DNA of 64,000 bases, from assembly GCF_000973105.1 (NCBI RefSeq), contig NC_015844.1, positions 5,142,501 to 5,206,500 of the forward strand. Reading direction: 5' to 3'. Both the position numbers and the translations under genes were made by a program. This DNA is from Zobellia galactanivorans. Its GTDB lineage: Bacteria; Bacteroidota; Bacteroidia; Flavobacteriales; Flavobacteriaceae. Below the pieces are notes generated by a model, which was not told the DNA's origin, made no database searches, and worked only from the letters and a program-made list of their open reading frames with translations. How positions within the stretch are numbered: position 1 is the stretch's first letter; each line of letters begins with the position of its first letter. This document shows positions 34,302 through 41,736 of this stretch, one piece after another.

Positions 34302-36152
34302 ATGAGTGAGGTATATATAACAAGTACAGGTTCCTTTTTACCCAACAAGGCTGTTTCCAATGAGGAAATAGAAGATTACCTAGGCCGGATAAACGGCAGG
34401 GATAGCCGCGCAAAAAGCCGTGTACTGAAACAAAACGGAATCAAGACCAGGCATTATGCAATCGATAAAAACCAAGAGAGCACCCACTCCAATGCGCAAT
34501 TGGCGGTTAGCGCCATTAACGATGCCATACAAAAAAGCGGTCTAAGGAGCAGTGATGTTGAATTGCTATGTACGGGAACGACCCAAGGTGACCTCCCCAT
34601 ACCCGGTTTTGCCAGTATGGTACATGCGGGATTGGACTTTAACAGATGTGAGGTGGCCAATTTTCAAAGTGTATGCGCTAGCGGTATAATGGCCTTAAAA
34701 AATGCCTATGCGCAAATAAAAAGCGATGAAAAAGAGAATGCCGTCTGTGTGGGAAGCGAATTGGCCAGTAGATTGTTCAAAGCCTCACGATTTGAAGCCC
34801 AAGGCGTAGATGACCTGCCCTTTGACGCCGAGTTCTTAAGGTGGATGCTTTCTGACGGTGCAGGTGCCTTTGTGCTTCAAAACAAGAAAAACAAAAACGG
34901 AATTTCCTTAAAAATAGATTGGATCGACTTAAAATCACATGCCAACGAATTTCCCGTTTGTATGTATACCGGGAAGACGGACAACAAAAATGAAACGGAA
35001 AAAACATGGTTGGACTACCCGAGTTACGAAGAAGCTTCAAAGGCCGGTGCCATTAACTTAAAACAAGACACCAGGTTATTGGACAAAGTAATAAAAACCG
35101 GAGTTGCCCACTACTTTGAACTTATCGACCAAGGAAAAATAAACCGGAAGGAAATCGATTGGCTATGCTGCCACTATTCTTCGGAAATGTTCAAAGCCCC
35201 CATTAAAGAGCTCATGCTCAAGGGAGGGGGCGAAATCGCCGATAAGAAATGGTTCAGCAACCTTACGTCTAAGGGAAATACAGGCTCGGCCTCCATTTTT
35301 ATCATGTTGGACGAATTGATGCACTCCGGAAAGTTGGTACCCGGAAACAAAATCCTGTGTATGGTACCTGAAAGCGGCCGATTTATCACCTCATTTATGC
35401 AACTCACCGTAGTAGGCGACAACAATACCGCCACTAAACGGTATCCCTTGCGAAAAATTGAATCCCCTGAATTGGTTATTAACAAGAGTGAGACTTCCGA
35501 ATGGTTGATCAGGAACCTTACGCAAGTATGGATAGATTTCGAGACGGCCTTACTTAAAGTGCCCATCGTCGAGAAAATACACGATGGCACCCTTAGCATG
35601 TCGGATTACAAACTTTTATTGACCGATCTCAGACAACAGGTAATCGATGGCTCCCAATGGATATCAAGGGCGGCATCAAATATCGACATCCATCTTTTTG
35701 ACCTACGGTCGGCCTTTATAAAACACACCGCTACCGAACATAAAGATTATCAAATGCTGGAGCGAAACTATGTGGCCTTGGGAGAAGACCTGGAAGCAAT
35801 CCAGAAAGCGGAAAAGAATATCGGTACCGTGGCCCTAACCTCCTTTATGTTTCAACAGGCCAGTAAGCCCAACCCGGTCGATTTACTGGGATCTATGTTT
35901 ATCATTGAGGGTATTGGCAAGCGTTTAGCGGGATATTGGGGCGAAATGATTAAAGATCAATTAAATTTGAAAGACAATCAGGTCTCCTTTTTCACCTATC
36001 ACGGAGTGGCCGACGAAAACCATTTCCACAACTTGGAAGAAGCATTGAACCATCCGGAAATGAATATGGAGGTAGCCGAAAAAATAGTAAAGACCGCAAA
36101 GATTACAGGTAAATTGTACACCATGCAGTTAAACGAATTAGGTAATTATTAA
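34302..36152 (+). CDS. Ketosynthase III fused to a heme-oxygenase-like diiron domain
   Basis: 616 residues. Residues 1-about 380 are a KAS III-type thiolase fold: VYITSTGSFLPNKAVSNEEIE, SVCASG with nucleophile C125, CCHYSSE with H291 and GNTGSAS with N326, so the Cys-His-Asn triad is intact. Residues about 395-616 are helical and resemble the heme-oxygenase-like diiron oxidase group (CADD, UndA): H475/E479/H480 in KHTATEH, E536 in FIIEGIG, and H567-D571-H574 in YHGVADENH, the same H-x3-D-x2-H spacing as the last helix of CADD. One polypeptide could therefore condense or accept an acyl chain and oxidise or cleave the product. Not described to my knowledge. It is encoded between a fatty-acid-hydroxylase-like enzyme and a partner of unknown type. 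Confidence 0.8.
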   Translation: MSEVYITSTGSFLPNKAVSNEEIEDYLGRINGRDSRAKSRVLKQNGIKTRHYAIDKNQESTHSNAQLAVSAINDAIQKSGLRSSDVELLCTGTTQGDLPIPGFASMVHAGLDFNRCEVANFQSVCASGIMALKNAYAQIKSDEKENAVCVGSELASRLFKASRFEAQGVDDLPFDAEFLRWMLSDGAGAFVLQNKKNKNGISLKIDWIDLKSHANEFPVCMYTGKTDNKNETEKTWLDYPSYEEASKAGAINLKQDTRLLDKVIKTGVAHYFELIDQGKINRKEIDWLCCHYSSEMFKAPIKELMLKGGGEIADKKWFSNLTSKGNTGSASIFIMLDELMHSGKLVPGNKILCMVPESGRFITSFMQLTVVGDNNTATKRYPLRKIESPELVINKSETSEWLIRNLTQVWIDFETALLKVPIVEKIHDGTLSMSDYKLLLTDLRQQVIDGSQWISRAASNIDIHLFDLRSAFIKHTATEHKDYQMLERNYVALGEDLEAIQKAEKNIGTVALTSFMFQQASKPNPVDLLGSMFIIEGIGKRLAGYWGEMIKDQLNLKDNQVSFFTYHGVADENHFHNLEEALNHPEMNMEVAEKIVKTAKITGKLYTMQLNELGNY

Positions 36153-36161
36153 ATTGAGGAT

Positions 36162-37058
36162 ATGATAGACGAAAACTTAGATATATCAAAGCATGACGAA
36201 AGGGACCCCAACCCTTGGTTGGCTCTGTTTTTAGACGAAAGTATCCCTATAAACCAAACTACAAAGTTGGCCTTAATGCGGGACAATGCTTCCAAATCGG
36301 CAAGATACCTACTGCCCATTATACACCTCTGGTCGAAGGTGACCATGTTCTTTATCCACATTTTCAAGTTCTTCTTTCCCAACCTTATAAATTCATCGAA
36401 AGTATTGCACCGAATTTTGGCATGGGGACTCAAAAACTTCGTTAGCCCAGATGCCAATTTGCTCGTTTTTCGGCATTTTCATATCGGAACCGAGATCTTA
36501 CAATTTATAGCGGCGAACACTCCCGAAGCGGAAATCGTGGGAAATCCTTTAAAACCAAAGGACTTTGAAGATGTCAAGGATGACCTGTTTTTACAGCACG
36601 ACTTGAACCTGTACAATTTTGTGATCCAATTGAACAATCAGTTGAAACAGAAGGGCACCAAAATCCAACCTCCTGAAAAGATAAATTTGGACATGATTAC
36701 CGAAGATCAATTTGACCATATCGAATTTCCGAAAAAATGGACCAATTTTCTCGATCTTAGGTCGGCCATAGAGTTGTTTACCCCCTATTACCAATTGTTT
36801 TTAACCTCCAACGACTTTATACGGGCATCCAATTCATTGCAATTAGACGAAACCATAGCCATTTACACTTCGCAGATCATAAACACCCCGGGGCATTTGG
36901 GCCTAGTGAACAACAAACACCCCATGGTACCCGCTACCACATACAGTGTAGCCTATAGATTGGTATTACATGGCCTAGCGGCCGAAACCCTGCACGAAGT
37001 CTTGGTAAAAATGAAACTCAATAAAAACCGTGACGGTATCGTAACCCCCATGGCCTAG
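36162..37058 (+). CDS. Unrecognised helical protein, partner of the ketosynthase fusion
   Basis: 298 residues without a signal peptide. A hydrophobic segment (about 53-80, LPIIHLWSKVTMFFIHIFKFFFP) may dip into the membrane. Then LVFRHFHIGTEILQFIAAN and LFLQHDLNLYNFVIQL place His, Glu and Asp in facing helices, which would suit a metal site. The last third (FLDLRSAIELFTPYYQLFL, YSVAYRLVLHGLAAETL) is also helical. I do not recognise a family with certainty. It begins 9 bases after the ketosynthase fusion stop, so it is almost surely co-transcribed and probably acts in the same pathway. Confidence 0.7.
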   Translation: MIDENLDISKHDERDPNPWLALFLDESIPINQTTKLALMRDNASKSARYLLPIIHLWSKVTMFFIHIFKFFFPNLINSSKVLHRILAWGLKNFVSPDANLLVFRHFHIGTEILQFIAANTPEAEIVGNPLKPKDFEDVKDDLFLQHDLNLYNFVIQLNNQLKQKGTKIQPPEKINLDMITEDQFDHIEFPKKWTNFLDLRSAIELFTPYYQLFLTSNDFIRASNSLQLDETIAIYTSQIINTPGHLGLVNNKHPMVPATTYSVAYRLVLHGLAAETLHEVLVKMKLNKNRDGIVTPMA

Positions 37059-37105
37059 ACTTGACCTTTAACGGCAAGGGGTCCAAGGCAGCCTTTATAC
37101 AAAAC

Positions 37106-37489
37106 CTAATCTTCCAATAAGAACTCGCCCTTGGTTTCCGCGGCGTAAAGTCCCCAATCACGTATCCCGTGGAGAATGGGCACCAAACTTTGTCCGAATT
37201 CGGTCAAGGCATATACTACTTTTAACGGTGGCTTCTTCGAGAAGACCTTCCGCGTCACCAAACCATCGGCTTCCAACTGCTTTAACTGCAGACTTAGGGT
37301 ACGTTCCGTAATTCCCTCTATTTCCTTTCGTAATTCATTATAGCGCTTCTTGTCGTCCGCCAAATGGATCAGTATAACACTCTTCCATTTTCCACCGATC
37401 AACTCCATTGCCGCACTGGTCGGACAGGAAGAAATCTTTCCGTTGATCTTAATCTTCGGTTTTTTTTCAAATAACTCTTTTCTATCCAT
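37106..37489 (-). CDS. HxlR-family transcriptional repressor
   Basis: 127 residues. SSCPTSAAMELIGGKWKSVILIHL is the HxlR signature, with the conserved Cys just before the winged helix. RYNELRKEIEGITERTLSLQLKQLE is the recognition region, and LTEFGQSLVPILHGIRDWG the C-terminal helix. HxlR repressors often sense electrophiles or aldehydes through that Cys. It is divergent from the nitroreductase gene, and its promoter and operators are visible in the 242-base gap, so it probably represses itself and the eight-gene run to 45773. Confidence 0.9.
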   Translation of the reverse strand: MDRKELFEKKPKIKINGKISSCPTSAAMELIGGKWKSVILIHLADDKKRYNELRKEIEGITERTLSLQLKQLEADGLVTRKVFSKKPPLKVVYALTEFGQSLVPILHGIRDWGLYAAETKGEFLLED

Positions 37490-37542
37490 ATATCAATTTA
37501 TTTAAAAACCTATCCCTAGATAGTACTACATATATAACAATG

Positions 37543-37573
37543 CAAATTTATGCAACTATACTTTAGTATACAA
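37543..37573 (-). promoter_or_regulatory. Bacteroidota-type promoter of the HxlR gene
   Basis: On the minus strand TTG (37571-37573), 20 bases, then TAAATTTG (37543-37550). This matches the TTG-N19-21-TAnnTTTG pattern of the major sigma factor in Bacteroidota. The -33 element touches the operator at 37573..37590, and a TATACTTTAGTATA palindrome (37558-37571) fills part of the spacer. Confidence 0.7.
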
Positions 37574-37590
37574 CTATAATTTTGATAGTG
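37573..37590. promoter_or_regulatory. HxlR operator, copy 1
   Basis: ACTAT-AATTTTG-ATAGT followed by G. It is identical over 18 bases to the copy at 37698..37715. The 5-bp arms are exact inverted repeats. It adjoins the -33 element of the HxlR promoter, a position suited to autorepression. Confidence 0.7.
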
Positions 37591-37664
37591 AAAATTTTAC
37601 ACTGCAAACAACTGATTACAAGTATTTTAAAAAATATTTTACATACTATCAATCTTGACCGTTA

Positions 37665-37695
37665 TTGCACACAAAAGTCACTATACATACTTTTG
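37665..37695 (+). promoter_or_regulatory. Bacteroidota-type promoter of the nitroreductase operon
   Basis: TTG (37665-37667), 20 bases, then TACTTTTG (37688-37695). The expected transcription start falls inside the operator at 37698..37715, so repressor binding would block RNA polymerase directly. Confidence 0.75.
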
Positions 37696-37697
37696 CT

Positions 37698-37715
37698 ACT
37701 ATAATTTTGATAGTG
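37698..37715. promoter_or_regulatory. HxlR operator, copy 2
   Basis: Exact 18-base copy of 37573..37590, two bases downstream of the -7 element and 16 bases before the nitroreductase ATG. Confidence 0.7.
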
Positions 37716-37731
37716 TAAAAAATAAAATAAA

Positions 37732-38385
37732 ATGAACATCACAGAAATTTTGAACAATCGTTACTCCGTAAAAGAATTCGATGCCACTAAAAAAATCTCA
37801 GATTCAGACTTTGAACAAGTAAAGGCTTTATTGCGTTTGAGTCCTTCAAGTGTAAACCTACAGCCTTGGCATTTTCTGATTGCCGACACCCAAGAAGGCA
37901 AAGAACGAATTGCAAAAGGCACGCAAGGCTTTTTTCAGTTCAACACCCCCAAGGTTTTGGACGCATCGCATGTTATCGTCGTTGCCGCAAGAACGGATGC
38001 AGACAAAGCCTATATGAGCAGCATTTTGGAACAAGAAGATAAAGATGGCCGATTTGCCGCCCAGGAATTTAAAGATCAAATGCATGGCGGACGTATGTTA
38101 TTTGCCGACATACACAAGTACGACCTCAAAGACCTTCCGCATTGGATGGAAAAACAAGTGTACCTGAATATGGGGTCTCTATTGTTAGGGGTTGCCGTCT
38201 TGGGTATAGACGCCGTACCCATGGAAGGTATAGATGTAAAAGCTTTGGACGAGGAGTTTGGTTTACGTGAAAAAGGATACACAGCCTTGGCCGTGGTTTC
38301 CTTGGGCTACAGAAAAGATACCGATTTTAACTCGAAATTACCCAAATCAAGATTTCCCGAAGAAACTATAATCACCCAGCTATAA
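37732..38385 (+). CDS. NfsB-like nitroreductase
   Basis: 217 residues. NRYSVKEFDATKKISDSDFEQV and LRLSPSSVNLQPWHFLIAD are the FMN-binding start of the NfsB/NfnB-type oxygen-insensitive nitroreductases. MGSLLLGVAVLGIDAVPMEGID and LREKGYTALAVVSLGYR complete the fold. The enzyme reduces nitro groups, quinones or enals with NAD(P)H. It is the first gene of the run controlled by the HxlR repressor. The alpha/beta hydrolase follows after 23 bases. Confidence 0.9.
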   Translation: MNITEILNNRYSVKEFDATKKISDSDFEQVKALLRLSPSSVNLQPWHFLIADTQEGKERIAKGTQGFFQFNTPKVLDASHVIVVAARTDADKAYMSSILEQEDKDGRFAAQEFKDQMHGGRMLFADIHKYDLKDLPHWMEKQVYLNMGSLLLGVAVLGIDAVPMEGIDVKALDEEFGLREKGYTALAVVSLGYRKDTDFNSKLPKSRFPEETIITQL

Positions 38386-38408
38386 TCCTCTTAAAAAAGG
38401 TAGAAATC

Positions 38409-39329
38409 ATGAAAAAATTCTTAAAAATAGGAGCAGGAATCGTCTTGGCGTTGATGGCAGTCGGTGTCCTTATATTTTTCTTTTTCCCAAAAGTACTTGT
38501 CGACCAAACCAACGCAAGTTATGCCAGGGCGGCAAAACTTGAAAAGAAAACCGTGGCTGTAAATGGCTATATCGTAAATTTTTACGAAAGCAAGGCCGGT
38601 GAAGACAAGCCTTATTTTGTACTTCTTCACGGTATGGGAGACGACAAGAGCAGTTTTTTGCAAACTGCCCAATTTTTATCGGAAGACTACCATTTGATTC
38701 TTCCCGATCTGGCCGGTCACGGTGAAAACGAAAGAAAGGCGGGACTAAATTATTCCATAGACGGCCAAGCCACTTTTGTAAAGTCCTTTTTAGAGCAAAT
38801 CGGCGTACACAGGTTTTATCTCATTGGAAACTCAATGGGAGGCCATACCGCCGCCGCTTATGCCATAAAATACCCTAAGGACGTAGCCAAACTGATCCTT
38901 CTAAATGCCGCTGGCATTACCTTAGACGACCATGTGGTCTATGGCGGATTTGGCAAGGAAATAGAAAACAAAGAAGAACTTAATGCCGTGCTTCAACGCG
39001 TTTTTTATAAGGTACCTGAACTTCCCGGACCCATAGCGGATTATATGATCGAGCAGATCAACAATAGCAAGGATTTTGTCGACGACACGCTGATTCCCGC
39101 TATAAAGAACGGAACCTATTTCAACTTAAAAGATGAGGTAGCTTCCATAAAGGCTCCCACCTTGGTGCTATGGGGAAAACACGACAAGGTGGTGAGTTTT
39201 AACGTAGCGGAATATTACCGCGACCATATTCCCAACGCCAAATTGGAGCTTATTCCAAACGCTTCACACTCCCCTCAATTGGAAGTTCCCGAAACCGTAG
39301 CCACAAGTATCAACCGATTTATTCAATAA
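38409..39329 (+). CDS. Membrane-anchored alpha/beta hydrolase
   Basis: 306 residues. A membrane helix at about 5-28 (IGAGIVLALMAVGVLIFFFFP) anchors it. LLHGMGDDKSSFL gives the oxyanion strand, LIGNSMGGHTAAAYA the nucleophile, LVLWGKHDKVV the acid and NASHSPQLE the His. The sequence resembles the Moraxella-type lipase 3 group. The predicted catalytic domain would face the periplasm. It is second in the operon. The next gene starts 2 bases after its stop. Confidence 0.85.
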   Translation: MKKFLKIGAGIVLALMAVGVLIFFFFPKVLVDQTNASYARAAKLEKKTVAVNGYIVNFYESKAGEDKPYFVLLHGMGDDKSSFLQTAQFLSEDYHLILPDLAGHGENERKAGLNYSIDGQATFVKSFLEQIGVHRFYLIGNSMGGHTAAAYAIKYPKDVAKLILLNAAGITLDDHVVYGGFGKEIENKEELNAVLQRVFYKVPELPGPIADYMIEQINNSKDFVDDTLIPAIKNGTYFNLKDEVASIKAPTLVLWGKHDKVVSFNVAEYYRDHIPNAKLELIPNASHSPQLEVPETVATSINRFIQ

Positions 39330-39331
39330 AG

Positions 39332-40183
39332 ATGGAAGTATCAAAACTAACGACAAGAGACCAACATTTGGCAAAGGTTCAGTTGTACCGATGGTATCAA
39401 TTGTATGAACGCCCCATGAATGACCAGCGTATTAACAACCAACTAGAAATGTTGGACGAAAACATTACTATGATCAATGCCTCAGAAGAATTTAAAGGGA
39501 CCAAAGACTATCCTAAAAGACTTAAGGTGTATGACGGCTGGCAAAATGCCCACCATATTAAATCTATCGAGGTTTCACTATTGGAAGACAATTCTATCGG
39601 GTTGGAAGCCGATTTGCACTACCAAAACATCAAGCCCAATGGAGAAAAGCAAAGTTATGCCCTGCATTACAATGATATTAGGTTAGAAAAATTTGTTGGC
39701 GACCTACCCAAATTCACACGAGTGGAAATCGTACCCGTAGGGCCTACCGATGAAGATTTTGAAGATGCCTACCCTACGAACCGAACCAAGTCACTCATGC
39801 ATTTTTGGTTGGCCCACATGGAAAGCCTAGACGGAAATGTAAGTCCTTTTAAAGAATTGTTAGTGGACAATTTCAAGCTTCACTTTTCAACCAACAACGC
39901 GCCCATTGTCAATATAGACGATCTTGAAAAGTGGTTGAACGGAACCCCTAAACAATTAAAGGAAAGCAGTCACTTCCCCGAAAATTTTTCCGTGAAGGTA
40001 ATTTCTGAAAAAGAATACGAAGTCGATGTAGATTTTGTTTGGGAAGGCCTAACGAAAGAAAACCAAAAACTTACTGCTACCACCACACACCATTGGGTCG
40101 TACAAGATAATCCCAATGACAGGTTTGCAAAAATAAAAGAGGCGAACATAACCCAAAAAGTACCTCTTGCGCCATTAAAATAA
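39332..40183 (+). CDS. NTF2-like two-domain protein
   Basis: 283 residues without a signal peptide. Residues about 15-135 (YRWYQLYERPMNDQRINNQLEML, SIEVSLLEDNSIGLEADLHYQ) and about 150-283 (SLMHFWLAHMESLDGNVSPFKELLVDNFKLHF) each follow the NTF2/SnoaL fold (long helix, then curved sheet). WVVQDNPNDRFAKIKEANI is the terminal strand pair. Such proteins can act as isomerases, dehydratases or binding proteins. It is third in the operon, tightly packed. No specific function can be assigned. Confidence 0.65.
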   Translation: MEVSKLTTRDQHLAKVQLYRWYQLYERPMNDQRINNQLEMLDENITMINASEEFKGTKDYPKRLKVYDGWQNAHHIKSIEVSLLEDNSIGLEADLHYQNIKPNGEKQSYALHYNDIRLEKFVGDLPKFTRVEIVPVGPTDEDFEDAYPTNRTKSLMHFWLAHMESLDGNVSPFKELLVDNFKLHFSTNNAPIVNIDDLEKWLNGTPKQLKESSHFPENFSVKVISEKEYEVDVDFVWEGLTKENQKLTATTTHHWVVQDNPNDRFAKIKEANITQKVPLAPLK

Positions 40184-40214
40184 AACTCTAATTCAATATA
40201 TAAGAACAACTATT

Positions 40215-40838
40215 ATGAAAAGTACTATTGTAAAATTTACGGCCAAACCGGAATATAGGGAAGCGTTTTCCACTACCTTAAAAGAAGTACAGGCCGCCAC
40301 GAGAAAAGAAGCGGGCAACAAAGAAATCAGCGTGTTTGTTTCTAAAGCAGATGCCAATGTATTCTTTGTTTATGAACGTTGGGCCAATAAAGCGGCCATT
40401 ACCTCCCACGATAATGAGCCGCACACAAAAAAGCTAATGCAAGTGGGGCAAACCGCCTTAAAGTCTGCTCCGGATTTTTATTTTTTAGGAGATACACCCC
40501 CCCTACCCGACCATTCTAAATCGGCTAACCCAGAAGATGAAGTCTTTGTCATTTTCTTCATTTTTAAATTGAAAACGGAATTTAGGCCCGCACTTCTAAA
40601 ACAGTTTGAAGACCATATTACCCACACTCGAAAAGAGGAAGCAGGAAACATCATTTTTGATTTATATACAGTAGATGATCAGGAAGATACTTTAGCCGTT
40701 TATGAGCATTGGAGAAAAGAATCTGATGTTTGGGACATTCACTTTAATCAACCTTATGCAGTAAAAACAGGCAAACTAATGGAAGAAGCTGTCATTGGTG
40801 ATTTAAAGCAGTATATGAATTTCGTCACGGAAATCTAA
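40215..40838 (+). CDS. Duplicated antibiotic-biosynthesis-monooxygenase (ABM) protein
   Basis: 207 residues. Two ABM-like ferredoxin folds in tandem: the first is TIVKFTAKPEYREAFSTTLKEV with VFFVYERWANKAAI, the second is FIFKLKTEFRPALLKQFEDHI with TLAVYEHWRKESD. The repeated VYE-W motif marks equivalent strands. Many such proteins are quinol or aromatic monooxygenases without cofactors. Probably cytoplasmic. It is fourth in the operon, 31 bases after the NTF2-like gene and 33 before the acetolactate decarboxylase. Confidence 0.8.
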   Translation: MKSTIVKFTAKPEYREAFSTTLKEVQAATRKEAGNKEISVFVSKADANVFFVYERWANKAAITSHDNEPHTKKLMQVGQTALKSAPDFYFLGDTPPLPDHSKSANPEDEVFVIFFIFKLKTEFRPALLKQFEDHITHTRKEEAGNIIFDLYTVDDQEDTLAVYEHWRKESDVWDIHFNQPYAVKTGKLMEEAVIGDLKQYMNFVTEI

Positions 40839-40871
40839 ACGAAACGTCAGGTTCAACTAAAAACCACTATC

Positions 40872-41729
40872 ATGAAAACAGCAATAACATTACTTTCCTT
40901 GGCAATTTTAGCAAGCTGCGGAAATCAGGACAAAAAAGAAGCAGGTTCAACTACAGAAACGCAAAATCACGAACATCCGCATCCACACAATGTAGATGAA
41001 AACGGATTAGCACCCCATACCGAAAATACCATTCATCAATACGCACCCACCGTTGCCTTATTGAACAGTATCTACGAAGGCGACATTACTCCTCGACAAA
41101 TGGTACAACAAGGCAATATTGGTATTGGCACCGTAAACCATTTGGCCGGTGAACTGGTCGCCGTAGACGGAGTGGTATACACCATTGATGCCGAAGGCGG
41201 AATTAAAGAGGCTCCAGAAGATTTAGAGTCGCCTAATATGACGATGATAAATTTTCAACCAAAGAAAACGGTGACTATAGAAAACATTACCTCTTACGAA
41301 GATTTAAGTAAAGAACTCCAAAAATATGCAACTTCAATAAATAGCTTTTATGCCTACCGGATTAAAGGGGAGTTTGGCTATTTAAAAATGGCATCGGCAC
41401 ATAAGGTAGAAAATGAAGATGTTTCTCTATTTGATTATTTAGATACAAGAGTAATGTATACTAGAGAAAATATTAAAGGAACTTTAGTAGGCTTATTTAC
41501 GCCAGATTATATTGGAAACGTAGTGATACCGGGAATGCACTTTCACTTTTTGTCTGAAGACATAACACTAGGAGGGCATTTAGAAGATATCAAGTTTGAT
41601 AAACTTCAAGTAGAAATTCAAGAAATAAACCAAGTCAATTTGCAGCTTCCTCAAACCGAAAAATTCAGAAACAAAACGTTGAAGCAAGGTGCCTCACCAA
41701 AAGCAACCGCAAAGCAAAACGGTAAATAA
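40872..41729 (+). CDS. Lipoprotein alpha-acetolactate decarboxylase
   Basis: 285 residues. Signal with lipobox LAILASC (C16), then a His-rich spacer (NHEHPHPHN). The ALDC fold covers about 55-275: IGTVNHLAGELVAVDG (E94), FYAYRIKGEFGY (R163, E167) and GMHFHFLSEDITLGGH with zinc ligands H223, H225 and H236. All catalytic residues are present. ALDC converts acetolactate to acetoin; a lipoprotein form in the periplasm would probably have another alpha-hydroxy-beta-keto acid substrate. The AT content rises visibly towards the 3' end of this gene. The next gene begins 7 bases after its stop. Confidence 0.85.
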   Translation: MKTAITLLSLAILASCGNQDKKEAGSTTETQNHEHPHPHNVDENGLAPHTENTIHQYAPTVALLNSIYEGDITPRQMVQQGNIGIGTVNHLAGELVAVDGVVYTIDAEGGIKEAPEDLESPNMTMINFQPKKTVTIENITSYEDLSKELQKYATSINSFYAYRIKGEFGYLKMASAHKVENEDVSLFDYLDTRVMYTRENIKGTLVGLFTPDYIGNVVIPGMHFHFLSEDITLGGHLEDIKFDKLQVEIQEINQVNLQLPQTEKFRNKTLKQGASPKATAKQNGK

Positions 41730-41736
41730 GAAGATT

